A DNA stretch of 34,952 nucleotides, taken from Candidatus Epulonipiscium fishelsonii (GTDB taxonomy: Bacteria; Bacillota; Clostridia; Lachnospirales; Cellulosilyticaceae). Shown piece after piece: positions 23,213 to 30,787 of the stretch. Position 1 is the stretch's first letter, and every line of letters begins with the position of its first letter. The DNA is taken from assembly GCA_001983475.1 (NCBI GenBank), contig LJHD01000234.1, positions 1 through 34,952 of the forward strand. Direction: 5' to 3'. A program made the translations under genes and the position numbers. The notes beneath the pieces are model-generated. The model had not been told where the DNA came from. It made no database searches and worked only from the letters and a program-made list of their open reading frames with translations.

Positions 23213-25084
23213 ATGATTTGTAATCATATAAAAAAAATATTTAATGGAAATACTGTTTTATCAGATGTACATTTTCATCTTGGAAATAATGATAAAGCTG
23301 GTATTGTTGGTAAAAACGGAGCAGGTAAAACTACTTTGTTTAAAATTATAGCAGGAGAAATTTCTTCAGATAGTGGAGAAATTCACTTTCCCAAATACAG
23401 TTCTTTTGGTTATTTAAAGCAAAATATGGAAATTAATTCAAATTATACTGTATATAAAGAATTATTAACCGTTTTTGATGAAGTTATGCAGATTGAACAA
23501 AAATTATATTTAATTGAACAAGAAATATCTAAAACTCATTCTATCGAACTTACGCATGAGTATGATAATTTAAGAGCTGTTTTTGAACAAAAACGTGGAT
23601 ATGAATATAAAAGTCTAGTGCGAGGAATACTTAAAGGTTTGGGATTTAGTAAGGATGTATATGACATGAAAATTTCAGATTTGTCTGGAGGACAAAAAAC
23701 TCGTATTTGCCTTGCAAAGTTGCTTTTACAACAACCCACTTTATTAATGCTTGATGAGCCAACAAATCATTTAGATATAGCAGCTATTGAATGGCTAGAG
23801 AATTTTTTACGCACATATAAGGGAACCGTGTTAATTATTTCACATGATAGATATTTTTTAGATAAAATTGTAAATAAAATTATTCATATTGAATTTGGTA
23901 AATCACGAATGTATGATGGTAATTATGACAATTTTATTATAGAAAGTACCAAATTTCAAGAAATTGCAATGCATCATTATGAAAACCAGCAGCGTGAAAT
24001 AAATCGTCAAAAAGCTGTTATAGAAAAATTACGTCAATTTAATCGTGAAAAATCTATTAAACGAGCCAGAAGTCGTGAAAAGATGTTAGAAAAACAGGAT
24101 ATTATAGAAAAACCAATTAGTGATAACTCTACGATAAATTTTAGTCTTATCCCACAAGTTATAAGTGGAACTGATGTTTTAAGTGTTGAAGACCTTGCTA
24201 TGTCTTTTGATGGCAATCAAATTTTTAATAACATAAGCCTTGATATAAAAAGAGGAGAAAAAGTTGCTATTGTTGGCCCAAATGGAGTTGGCAAAACAAC
24301 ATTATTTAAAATAATTCTAGGTAAACTTAAGCAACAAAGAGGAGATTTTTATCTTGGTGCAAATGTTAATGTTGGATATTATGATCAAGAGCATAATACA
24401 TTAAACAATTCTAATACTATAATTGAAGAAATCAGTTCAAATTTTCCAAATCTTAAAAATGGATATATTCGTAATGTACTAGCAACTTTTTTGTTTACTG
24501 ATGAGGACGTGTTTAAACACATTTCAACTTTAAGCGGAGGAGAAAAAGGACGTGTATCATTTGCAAAAATTATGCTTTCATATTCAAATTTATTACTTTT
24601 AGACGAACCAACAAATCATCTTGATATTACATCTAAAGAAATATTAGAAAGAGCTATTTCAAATTATGAGGGAACAGTGATATATGTTTCACATGATAGG
24701 TATTTTATTAATCAAACCGCAACAAAAGTTTTAGAAATGAATAAAGATGGAATGATAGTTTATCTTGGAGACTATGATTATTATATAGAGAAAAAATTGC
24801 AGAACAAAAATATAATTAATAAACCTACTATTCAACAAGAAAAATCTGATTGGGCAGAACAAAAACTTATAAAAACAAATATGCGAAAAATCAAAACTCA
24901 AATAGATAAAATTGAAAAACAAATAGAGGAAACAGAACTTAAAATAAAAAAAATAGATGAAGATTTATATCTTCCAGAAATATATAATGATTTTAAAAAA
25001 GTTAATGAATATTCTCAAAAAAAACAGGAGCTTACAGTGCTCCTAAATAACTTGTATGAAGAGTGGGAACTTCTTAATATGTAA
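23213..25084 (+). CDS. ABC-F family ATPase (YdiF/Uup-like)
   Basis: A 623-residue soluble protein with two ABC domains and no membrane segment, the mark of ribosome-associated ABC-F proteins. Walker A loops are GKNGAGKTT (33-41) and GPNGVGKTT (355-363); signatures are LSGGQKTR (157-164) and LSGGEKGR; both Walker B regions read DEPTNHLDI. The linker between domains is basic and helical (about 245-300), and the C-terminus (about 555-623) is a lysine/glutamate-rich coiled coil. Such proteins act on the ribosomal E site in translation quality control or antibiotic resistance; the general layout is closer to housekeeping YdiF types than to resistance types. The start at the ATG at 23213 follows GGAGG by 8 nt. 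Its last 11 nt overlap a convergent gene. Confidence 0.92.
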   Translation: MICNHIKKIFNGNTVLSDVHFHLGNNDKAGIVGKNGAGKTTLFKIIAGEISSDSGEIHFPKYSSFGYLKQNMEINSNYTVYKELLTVFDEVMQIEQKLYLIEQEISKTHSIELTHEYDNLRAVFEQKRGYEYKSLVRGILKGLGFSKDVYDMKISDLSGGQKTRICLAKLLLQQPTLLMLDEPTNHLDIAAIEWLENFLRTYKGTVLIISHDRYFLDKIVNKIIHIEFGKSRMYDGNYDNFIIESTKFQEIAMHHYENQQREINRQKAVIEKLRQFNREKSIKRARSREKMLEKQDIIEKPISDNSTINFSLIPQVISGTDVLSVEDLAMSFDGNQIFNNISLDIKRGEKVAIVGPNGVGKTTLFKIILGKLKQQRGDFYLGANVNVGYYDQEHNTLNNSNTIIEEISSNFPNLKNGYIRNVLATFLFTDEDVFKHISTLSGGEKGRVSFAKIMLSYSNLLLLDEPTNHLDITSKEILERAISNYEGTVIYVSHDRYFINQTATKVLEMNKDGMIVYLGDYDYYIEKKLQNKNIINKPTIQQEKSDWAEQKLIKTNMRKIKTQIDKIEKQIEETELKIKKIDEDLYLPEIYNDFKKVNEYSQKKQELTVLLNNLYEEWELLNM

Positions 25085-25679
25085 CCCATTCATTGTCTTT
25101 CAAATAGGATACTAAACTTTCTGTAAGTGTCCTATCTTCAATTTTATAATTATTTATATCAACTTCGGTTTGCCAAGTTAAATAAATCTTAAAAGTGGTT
25201 AATTTATCATCGTTTCTATTGTCTAAAATTATTGTTTCAGTTATGTCTAAAACTAAGTTATTATTTTGATTAAAATTTATTTCTCCAAGTTCAACTTCTA
25301 TTTCAATATTATCTATATTCTTATTTTTTATAAACCAAGCATTAAAATCATTATATATATTTATGGTAGAAGTTTCACTTAAATATTCGATTATGTGTCC
25401 ATAATTACTATTTAAAATTGCAGCATGATAATCATTATAAAAATTTTCAATAAATAAATTTAACTGTTCGCTTCCATATTGTGTAAGAAATATGTTTTCT
25501 CCTGTAGTAGTTATTTTTTCTAATTCATCAGATGGAGTTGAATTTGGTACATATTCCAAAACTGCATTTTCAATTAAATCAATATTACTAAATACTTCTT
25601 CAAATTTTATTATATTTAAAAAAATTCCTAGTAATATAATAGCTATAAAAATATATATTGATAAAAAATTCTTCTTCAC
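25074..25679 (-). CDS. Hypothetical membrane-anchored extracellular protein
   Basis: A 201-residue protein of unknown function. Residues ~6-24 are a single hydrophobic segment after a short basic start, without a lipobox cysteine, so it is an uncleaved signal anchor with the rest outside the cell. The exported part (about 70-200) mixes helices and strands; the FIENFYNDYHAAI region and its alternating strands recall the NTF2-like domains of Gram-positive cell-surface proteins such as TcaA, but this is only a resemblance. The start is GTG at 25679, after an AAGGGGGGA site. It is transcribed away from the small-membrane-protein cluster, and its end overlaps the ABC-F gene by 11 nt, so no terminator separates them. 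Confidence 0.65.
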   Translation of the reverse strand: MKKNFLSIYIFIAIILLGIFLNIIKFEEVFSNIDLIENAVLEYVPNSTPSDELEKITTTGENIFLTQYGSEQLNLFIENFYNDYHAAILNSNYGHIIEYLSETSTINIYNDFNAWFIKNKNIDNIEIEVELGEINFNQNNNLVLDITETIILDNRNDDKLTTFKIYLTWQTEVDINNYKIEDRTLTESLVSYLKDNEWVTY

Positions 25680-25815
25680 TTGATATCCCCCCTTTATAAA
25701 TTTATGAATTTAATGGACAACTTATACTAAATTTTTTTCATAGACAATGTAACTATTTTACACTAATTCCATATTATGTAAATAAATAAAATTTTATATG
25801 GAAGGACTGGTTTTG

Positions 25816-26196
25816 ATGACTGATTTAAATATGTTCCGTACTGAAATAAATGAAGGGAGCACTAAGACTTGGCAAACTGTGTTACTTTCAGTACTTGGAG
25901 CTGGAATTTCTCTGTATAAATATTATCCAGAGCTTTTTGATGAATTACAGAAAAAAATTGTGAATTGGATTAACTGTGATAAAAAAGATGCAAACAATAA
26001 TAATTTTATGCTTATTCTTATAATTTTAGGAGTTGTTATGTATTTTAACAATCTGTCTCAAGAAAATAATGCCGGAAGTCCTGTCAAACCAAATTTAGAT
26101 GGCAACATTACTCCACAAGTACCTGAAGCTGATAAAACCCCTGAAGGTATGTTACCACCAGAACAACCAGAGTTTTTACCAATTTTTTCAGTGTAA
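25816..26196 (+). CDS. Small membrane protein with proline-rich tail (cluster member 1)
   Basis: A 126-residue protein I do not recognise. It has two hydrophobic segments, about 19-36 and 64-79, joined by a charged loop with one cysteine (WINCDKK, 51-57). The last ~40 residues form a proline- and acid-rich tail (PQVPEADKTPEGMLPPEQPE). The start was set at the ATG at 25816, 9 nt after GGAAGGA; an ATG 18 nt earlier overlaps the ribosome site. It opens a tight run of six same-strand genes with strong ribosome sites. It lacks the loop signature shared by members 2-4 and may be a different component. No promoter was clearly recognised in the 130-bp gap upstream. Confidence 0.7.
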   Translation: MTDLNMFRTEINEGSTKTWQTVLLSVLGAGISLYKYYPELFDELQKKIVNWINCDKKDANNNNFMLILIILGVVMYFNNLSQENNAGSPVKPNLDGNITPQVPEADKTPEGMLPPEQPEFLPIFSV

Positions 26197-26221
26197 ATAA
26201 ATTATATAGGAGGATAATAAT

Positions 26222-26542
26222 ATGAGTGAAATTCTTACAAATAACACTAAACCCCCTTATGACAACATAAAATATCCTGGAATTGATGAATTGGAAAATA
26301 TGGAAGAAGTTCCAGAAAAAAAAGAAATTAAACTAGATAGATTGCCCCCCGTGGATGATACTATTGAAATACTGCTTTCTTTTGCAGCATTAGCATGGAG
26401 AAATAAAGATTATGGGATTAATTTAAGAAAATGGAAAAAAGTAGACATAATTTTATTAGGCATAATTGGATGGTGGATAGTAGCGTATATAGCTGATTAT
26501 AAATATGAAATATTACCAGAAGATGAATTAAAAAAAGTATAA
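26222..26542 (+). CDS. Small two-membrane-segment protein (cluster member 2)
   Basis: A 106-residue protein of unknown function. A hydrophilic acidic N-terminal tail (1-45, rich in proline and glutamate) is followed by membrane segments at about 46-59 and 75-91, with a charged C-terminus. The loop between them reads RN-x5-NL-RKW-KKVDII (60-77), matching members 3 and 4 at the same spacing. AGGAGG lies 8 nt before the ATG, and the gene starts 25 nt after member 1. No known family was recognised; the hairpin shape allows a holin-like or small membrane-subunit role, but nothing shows either. Confidence 0.72.
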   Translation: MSEILTNNTKPPYDNIKYPGIDELENMEEVPEKKEIKLDRLPPVDDTIEILLSFAALAWRNKDYGINLRKWKKVDIILLGIIGWWIVAYIADYKYEILPEDELKKV

Positions 26543-26576
26543 AAAATATACTTAATTTTAAAAGGAGGGTTTGATA

Positions 26577-26849
26577 ATGAGTAAAATTTTTGGGAATGAT
26601 TCAGAATATGATGCATTTAGTGTTCCTGAAGAAGAATATATGTTCAATATACCTGAAGACAATGATAGTAATTATAATATTGATATTAACTTACAAACAT
26701 GGACTATGGCATTAATTATAGGGTATTTAATTTTAAAAAATGTTGATCATATACTTGATTTATCTCAATGGCCAAAAACAGATTTACTTCTTGTTGTAGC
26801 AGTTGGTATATGGGGTTATAGATATTATGTATTGAATATTGGAGTGTGA
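26577..26849 (+). CDS. Small two-membrane-segment protein (cluster member 3)
   Basis: A 90-residue protein: an acidic tail (1-38, many D, E and N), then membrane segments at about 42-54 and 69-86. The loop KN-x5-DL-SQW-PKTDLL (54-71) is the signature shared with members 2 and 4. GYLILKN before the loop almost repeats GYIILKN of member 4. The start is ATG at 26577, 8 nt after AGGAGG; a TTG two codons earlier is too close. Its final codons and stop form the GGAGTGTGA that serves as the ribosome site of the next gene, so the two are tightly coupled. Function unknown. Confidence 0.72.
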   Translation: MSKIFGNDSEYDAFSVPEEEYMFNIPEDNDSNYNIDINLQTWTMALIIGYLILKNVDHILDLSQWPKTDLLLVVAVGIWGYRYYVLNIGV

Positions 26850-26853
26850 TATT

Positions 26854-27381
26854 ATGAGTATAGTTTTTCCTGATAAAACTGATAAAGAAATAATCTTTAG
26901 TCCTAATAAGGTTACATTAGACAAAGAAATAAATTTTAGTCCTAGTAAGATTACATTAGATAAAGAAGCAATATTTAATCCTAAAAAACCATTAAACAAT
27001 GACCCTAAATTTGAAAATACGGAAATCGAATTTGTTCCTTCAGAAAAAGAAGTAATATTTAATCCTAAAAAACCATTAAACAATGAACATGCATTTGAAA
27101 ATCCAGAATATGAGATTGAATTTCCCCCTTTAGAAAAAGAAGCAATATTTAGTCCAGAAAAAACTTCTACATCAGCAAATAAAGAAAATGCACAATATGA
27201 TTTTTATAATATGCTACAACAAATAGCAGGGAAAAAGTGGATTATAATTTTAATTATAGGATACATAATTTTAAAAAATTCAGGTGCTTTAATTAATTTA
27301 TCTCAATATACCTCAACCGATTTACTTATTATAATGATAATAATAGGTTTGATTGTATTTTGGCATGTAAAAACTGTTTAA
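26854..27381 (+). CDS. Two-membrane-segment protein with repeat-bearing N-terminal tail (cluster member 4)
   Basis: A 175-residue protein whose last ~50 residues are the cluster's two-segment core (segments about 128-141 and 156-170; loop KN-x5-NL-SQY-TSTDLL). The long hydrophilic tail consists of repeats of a KE-x-I/N-F-S/N-P motif at about 11, 24, 37, 65 and 95. The first three follow at 13-residue intervals; the third and fourth lie in units 28 residues apart. The start is the ATG at 26854 after GGAG; a TTG frame begins 15 nt earlier but contains that site. The tail may be a binding platform or spacer; this is a guess from its repeat nature. Confidence 0.72.
   Translation: MSIVFPDKTDKEIIFSPNKVTLDKEINFSPSKITLDKEAIFNPKKPLNNDPKFENTEIEFVPSEKEVIFNPKKPLNNEHAFENPEYEIEFPPLEKEAIFSPEKTSTSANKENAQYDFYNMLQQIAGKKWIIILIIGYIILKNSGALINLSQYTSTDLLIIMIIIGLIVFWHVKTV
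26962..27086 (+). repeat. 41-bp direct repeat inside cluster member 4
   Basis: Positions 26962-27002 and 27046-27086 are identical at 40 of 41 bases. The period is 84 bp, 28 codons, so the repeat keeps the reading frame and duplicates a KEAIFNPKKPLNN-type segment. Confidence 0.85.
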
Positions 27382-27392
27382 AATAATGGAGC

Positions 27393-27614
27393 GTGATATT
27401 TAAGGATATTGAGCCAATTGGTAAAATAGATCTTAGTCCAAATGCAATAGCAAATTACTGGCTTATGATTACAATTTGTGTTGTTGTATTTAAACATATG
27501 AATTTTAATGTTTTAGAATATTTTGGAGTAGAATATATAGCTGCTTTATTAGTTTTTTATTTAGTATTTAAATATTACTGTGAAAATTATAATAATCAAT
27601 TGCCTACAGCTTAA
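27393..27614 (+). CDS. Two-membrane-segment protein, copy that lost its start codon (cluster member 5, possible pseudogene)
   Basis: This frame encodes about 70 residues almost the same as member 6 (DNA about 92% identical over ~213 bp). Member 6 reads GGAGCGTGATATT then ATG; here the same leader runs straight into TAAGGATATTGAG, so 29 bp including the ATG and first codons are missing. The only in-frame start is the GTG at 27393, one nt after GGAG, which is too close for normal initiation. An ATG at 27386 opens a five-codon frame that ends at 27403. The membrane core itself is intact, so the copy may be silent, poorly translated or reached by re-initiation. Confidence 0.5.
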   Translation: MIFKDIEPIGKIDLSPNAIANYWLMITICVVVFKHMNFNVLEYFGVEYIAALLVFYLVFKYYCENYNNQLPTA

Positions 27615-27696
27615 AAAATGTGGGACCAGGATAACATATTGTTAAAATATAGCTGTTTAAGTGTATTTTGGTATATAAATAATGGAGCGTGATATT

Positions 27697-27939
27697 ATGA
27701 ATAAAGATATGAATAAAGACTTAACTAAGGATATTGAGCCAATTGGTAAAATAGATCTTAGTCCAAATGCAATAGCAAACTATTGGCTTATGATCATACT
27801 TTGTGTTGTTGTATTTAAACATATGAATTTTAATGTTTTAGAATATCTTGGAATAGAATATATAGCCTTTTTATTAATTTTATATTTAGTATCTAAATAT
27901 TACCGTGAAAATTATAATAATCAATTGTCTGTAGCTTAA
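27697..27939 (+). CDS. Small two-membrane-segment protein (cluster member 6)
   Basis: An 80-residue protein: a charged start made of two near-identical MNKD repeats, the segment EPIGKIDLSPN (14-24), then membrane segments at about 27-40 and 53-67 joined by FKHMNFNVLEYLGIEYI. The loop is a distant form of the members 2-4 signature. The C-terminus is polar with two tyrosine/asparagine clusters. I chose the ATG at 27697, 9 nt after GGAG; an in-frame ATG at 27682 overlaps that site. The leader GGAGCGTGATATTATG resembles GGAGTGTGATATTATG of member 4, so ribosome sites were copied along with genes. A strong terminator lies about 110 bp downstream. Function unknown. Confidence 0.7.
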   Translation: MNKDMNKDLTKDIEPIGKIDLSPNAIANYWLMIILCVVVFKHMNFNVLEYLGIEYIAFLLILYLVSKYYRENYNNQLSVA

Positions 27940-28045
27940 AAAATATAAGACTAGAAAAACATATTATTAAAATACAGTTATATATAGTTTTATCTGAAAT
28001 TTTATGTAAATAAAAAAATGACTTTGAATAATGCTCTCTAGGTTA

Positions 28046-28073
28046 AGCAAGCTAAATTTTAGCTTGCTTTTTT
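28046..28073 (+). terminator. Strong terminator after the small-membrane-protein cluster
   Basis: AGCAAGCTAAA (28046-28056) and TTTAGCTTGCT (28058-28068) form a perfect 11-bp palindrome followed by six Ts. It closes the cluster and insulates it from glucuronate isomerase. Confidence 0.9.
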
Positions 28074-28108
28074 GTGCTGCAATAGCGTATACTCTGAATT
28101 AGTATGGA

Positions 28109-28163
28109 TATAATTATCTTTATTAGTCAATTACCACAAACCCTAAAGGTATAGTGGTTTTTT
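28109..28163 (+). promoter_or_regulatory. Possible promoter and attenuator-like hairpin in front of uxaC
   Basis: TATAAT at 28109-28114 lacks a good -35 but is the only clear -10 between the cluster terminator and uxaC. About 12 nt past its expected start site, ACCAC (28133-28137) pairs with GTGGT (28154-28158), with an inner ACC/GGT pair, followed by TTTTTT. A terminator between promoter and gene suggests attenuation, or it may simply be a second terminator of the upstream transcript. Confidence 0.4.
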
Positions 28164-28197
28164 GTCTTAAAATTTATAAATAAAGGGAGAATTTTTA

Positions 28198-29619
28198 ATG
28201 AAACAATTTATGGACCAAGATTTTCTATTAAAAAATGATGCTGCAAAAACTTTATATCATGATTATGCAAAAGAAATGCCAATTTATGATTTTCATAATC
28301 ATTTAAGTGCAAAGGCTATTTTGGATGATATCCAATTTAAAAACATTACACAAGTTTGGTTAGGTGGAGACCACTACAAATGGCGAGCTCTTCGTACAAA
28401 TGGAATAAATGAACAAGATATAACAGGTGATACATCTGATTATGAAAAATTTTTACTATGGGCAAAAATAATGCCTTATTTGATTGGAAACCCTCTTTAT
28501 CATTGGACCCATCTAGAATTACAAAGATATTTTGATATTTATGATCAACTAAATGAAGATACTGCTGAAATGATATGGAATAAATGTAATGAAAAATTAC
28601 AAACTAAAGAATTTACAGTAAGAAATTTAATTAAGATGATGAATATAAAAGTTCTTTGTACTACAGATGATCCAGTAGATAACTTAGAAAACCATATAGA
28701 AATAGCAAAAGAAAATTTAGATTTTAAAGTATTACCAACTTTTAGACCAGACAAAGCAATTCACATTGAGAAGCCAGACTTTCATAAATACATTAAATCA
28801 CTGAGTGAAGTTGTAGGATATGAAATTAATGATTATCAATTATTAGAAAAAGCACTTTTAGAACGACTAGAATTTTTCCATAAAAATGGTACAAGAGTGA
28901 GTGACCATGCGCTGGATGAAGTTTTATATGCACCAGCAACAGGTAAAGAAGTAAACGACATCTTCCAAAAAGCATTAAGAGATGAAGAATTAAGCTTAAT
29001 TGAATTAAAAAAATACAAAGGTTATCTAGTAACTCAACTAGGAAAAGCTTATGCTAAAAGAGGATGGGTGATGCAAATTCATATTGGTGCATTAAGAAAT
29101 AATTCTTCCCGCATGTTTAAAGAATTAGGACCTGATACAGGATTTGATTCAATTAATGATGAAGTATGTGCAAAAGACTTGTCAAAATTATTGGACAATA
29201 TGGATAAAACAAATGAATTACCAAAAACAATTTTATACTGTTTAAATCCAAGAGATAACGAAGTTTTAACAACAATGCTTGGAAATTTTCAAGGTGGAGG
29301 AATTGCTGGTAAAATTCAATTTGGAAGTGGATGGTGGTTTAATGACCAAAAAGATGGAATGGAAAGACAACTTGAAGCATTAGCACAATTAGGATTGCTA
29401 AGTAGATTTGTAGGAATGCTTACAGATTCAAGAAGCTTTTTGTCTTTTCCTCGTCATGAATATTTTAGACGTATATTATGTAATAAATTTGGCAAATACG
29501 TAGAAGATGGTGAATATCCAAATAATATACAATTTTTAGGAAAAGTAGTTCAAGATATATGTTTTAATAATGCAGTTAATTATTTTGATATCCAAATTTC
29601 TTCAATTATGAATGAGTAA
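28198..29619 (+). CDS. uxaC: Glucuronate (uronate) isomerase
   Basis: A 473-residue enzyme of the amidohydrolase superfamily that isomerises D-glucuronate to D-fructuronate and D-galacturonate to D-tagaturonate, the first step of hexuronate breakdown. Signatures are DFHNHLSAKAI near residue 32, GDHYKWRALRTNGI near 57, and LCTTDDP near 158, with the usual C-terminal region TDSRSFLSFPRHEYFRR. Length equals that of known UxaC proteins. An AAAGGGAG site precedes the ATG. The rest of the hexuronate pathway (uxaA/uxaB or uxuA/uxuB) is not in the window. The LacI-type regulator downstream may control it, but no matching operator was found in front of it. Confidence 0.96.
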   Translation: MKQFMDQDFLLKNDAAKTLYHDYAKEMPIYDFHNHLSAKAILDDIQFKNITQVWLGGDHYKWRALRTNGINEQDITGDTSDYEKFLLWAKIMPYLIGNPLYHWTHLELQRYFDIYDQLNEDTAEMIWNKCNEKLQTKEFTVRNLIKMMNIKVLCTTDDPVDNLENHIEIAKENLDFKVLPTFRPDKAIHIEKPDFHKYIKSLSEVVGYEINDYQLLEKALLERLEFFHKNGTRVSDHALDEVLYAPATGKEVNDIFQKALRDEELSLIELKKYKGYLVTQLGKAYAKRGWVMQIHIGALRNNSSRMFKELGPDTGFDSINDEVCAKDLSKLLDNMDKTNELPKTILYCLNPRDNEVLTTMLGNFQGGGIAGKIQFGSGWWFNDQKDGMERQLEALAQLGLLSRFVGMLTDSRSFLSFPRHEYFRRILCNKFGKYVEDGEYPNNIQFLGKVVQDICFNNAVNYFDIQISSIMNE

Positions 29620-29760
29620 GAAGTAATAAAATTAAATTTGTATACCATGCTATAATTATTTATTTAGTGGTTTTAATAATGCCTAAATTATAAATTAATT
29701 ACAATTTAACAAAAAAACAAGCTTAAATTAGTAAAAATAACTGAAAAATAAATAAATTGG

Positions 29761-29788
29761 TTGAAAAAATCACTAGTCATGTTATAAT
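29761..29788 (+). promoter_or_regulatory. Strong extended -10 promoter of the sugar-acid operon
   Basis: TTGAAA (29761-29766), a 16-nt spacer ending in TGT, and TATAAT (29783-29788) make a promoter with an extended -10. Transcription should start near 29795, giving a leader of about 275 nt before the cyclase gene. Confidence 0.75.
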
Positions 29789-29793
29789 GAAAA

Positions 29794-29807
29794 TACAATC
29801 GGTTTCA
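29794..29807. promoter_or_regulatory. LacI/CcpA-type operator at the transcription start site
   Basis: The site reads TGAAACCGATTGTA on the minus strand, matching the cre-type consensus TGWAANCGNTNWCA at all but two fixed positions. It covers the expected start of the 29761 promoter, where a repressor would block initiation. Either the LacI-family protein encoded at 30788 or CcpA could bind. Confidence 0.55.
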
Positions 29808-29833
29808 CAATATTAAAGAATATTTATAAAAAA

Positions 29834-29860
29834 TCTCATATTTTATGAGAATATTTTTTT
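29834..29860 (+). terminator. Terminator-like hairpin in the leader
   Basis: TCTCATA (29834-29840) and TATGAGA (29844-29850) form a perfect 7-bp stem with a 3-nt loop, followed by ATATTTTTTT. It lies about 40 nt downstream of the promoter start site, so it would act as an attenuator for the genes that follow. Confidence 0.65.
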
Positions 29861-30001
29861 GAAATTAAATGAGTTATATAGTTATTTTAAAATATTTTAC
29901 TAGCTCTAGACTTTAATGTTAGAAAAAATATTTTGATACTATGATAAGTAAAATGTAGTTTTTCTAAGGAGAAGCGTGGCTTTACAACTAATTATTTAAT
30001 A

Positions 30002-30036
30002 GGAAGAAAATCTACAACAGTTAGTAGTTTTCTTCC
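30002..30036 (+). promoter_or_regulatory. Long stem-loop before the cyclase gene
   Basis: GGAAGAAAA (30002-30010) pairs with TTTTCTTCC (30028-30036), and CTAC with GTAG inside, giving 13 bp with one bulged base and an 8-nt loop. It ends about 20 nt before the ribosome site. No T-run follows, so it is probably a leader structure, not a terminator. Confidence 0.5.
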
Positions 30037-30068
30037 TTAAACTTTATAAAAAGAGTAGGAGTATTAAA

Positions 30069-30755
30069 ATGAATGTAGGACAAATAGGCAATTTAAGAGT
30101 TATCGATTTAACAAAAGTATTAGATCCAGCAACAGAAAGTCGTCGTTTAAAAATTGACAGATTTAATACAGGAGGACCAATTCCAGATTGGCATACTCAT
30201 ATGGATATTACTAGTCATTTAGGTACGCATGTTGAATGTCCATACCATCATCATAATAATTGGGCAGATGTAGAGCAACTACCACTTACTACTTTTATGG
30301 GGCGTGCATTATATGTAGAAATTACACATATGAAACCATATACTCACATTAAAAGAGAAGACTTAGATAAAGTTTTAGGTGAAAGAATTCAAGAAGGCGA
30401 TATAATTATTCTTGATTCACCAAATAAAATTCCACCTTTTACAGAGTTAACAAATACAGATGCTGATAAAAGATTATTAATTTGTAGAGAAGCAGCTGAA
30501 TGGTTTAAAGAGAAAAAAGTTAAGTGTGTTGGATTTGGAGATGGTGTATCAATAGAAAATAACAATGAAGATGTTTGTGCTTTCCATGATGTATTAATGG
30601 AAGAAAACATCGTATTCCTAGAGGTTTTAAAAAACTTAGATAAACTTACAACAGATACATTTTTTATGTCTTATTCACCATTACCAATAAAAGGCTTAGA
30701 TTCTTGTCCAGTGCGTGCATATGCAATTGAAGGATTGGCAGAATTTTCTAAATAA
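30069..30755 (+). CDS. Cyclase family protein (KynB-like metal hydrolase)
   Basis: A 228-residue cytoplasmic enzyme of the cyclase/kynurenine-formamidase family. The metal-binding motif is clear: HMDITSHLGTHVECPYHHH (about residues 44-62), the family HxDxxxHxGTHxD pattern with glutamate in place of the last aspartate. It begins with RVIDLTKVL, typical of the family. A GTAGGAG site precedes the ATG. Although named after kynurenine formamidase, members next to carbohydrate genes hydrolyse other substrates, and there is no tryptophan pathway here. As first gene of the LacI-regulated operon it more likely acts on a lactone, amide or derivative of a sugar acid; this is inference. A LacI-type gene follows 32 nt downstream. 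Confidence 0.85.
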   Translation: MNVGQIGNLRVIDLTKVLDPATESRRLKIDRFNTGGPIPDWHTHMDITSHLGTHVECPYHHHNNWADVEQLPLTTFMGRALYVEITHMKPYTHIKREDLDKVLGERIQEGDIIILDSPNKIPPFTELTNTDADKRLLICREAAEWFKEKKVKCVGFGDGVSIENNNEDVCAFHDVLMEENIVFLEVLKNLDKLTTDTFFMSYSPLPIKGLDSCPVRAYAIEGLAEFSK

Positions 30756-30787
30756 TGAATCAAAAAATAAATTTTTGGTTTTAAAAT

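Larger units (their letters stand above)
29620..30068. other. 449-bp regulatory gap between uxaC and the cyclase gene
   Basis: This gap contains no gene. The first ~140 bp are very AT-rich without a clear terminator for uxaC. The remainder holds a strong promoter, an operator, a terminator-like hairpin and a second long hairpin just before the cyclase gene, listed separately. Confidence 0.7.

Noticed and set aside
25026-25044. Terminator inside the 3' end of the ABC-F gene
   Set aside because: AGGAGC/GCTCCT forms a 6-bp stem, but it is within the coding sequence and no T-run follows.
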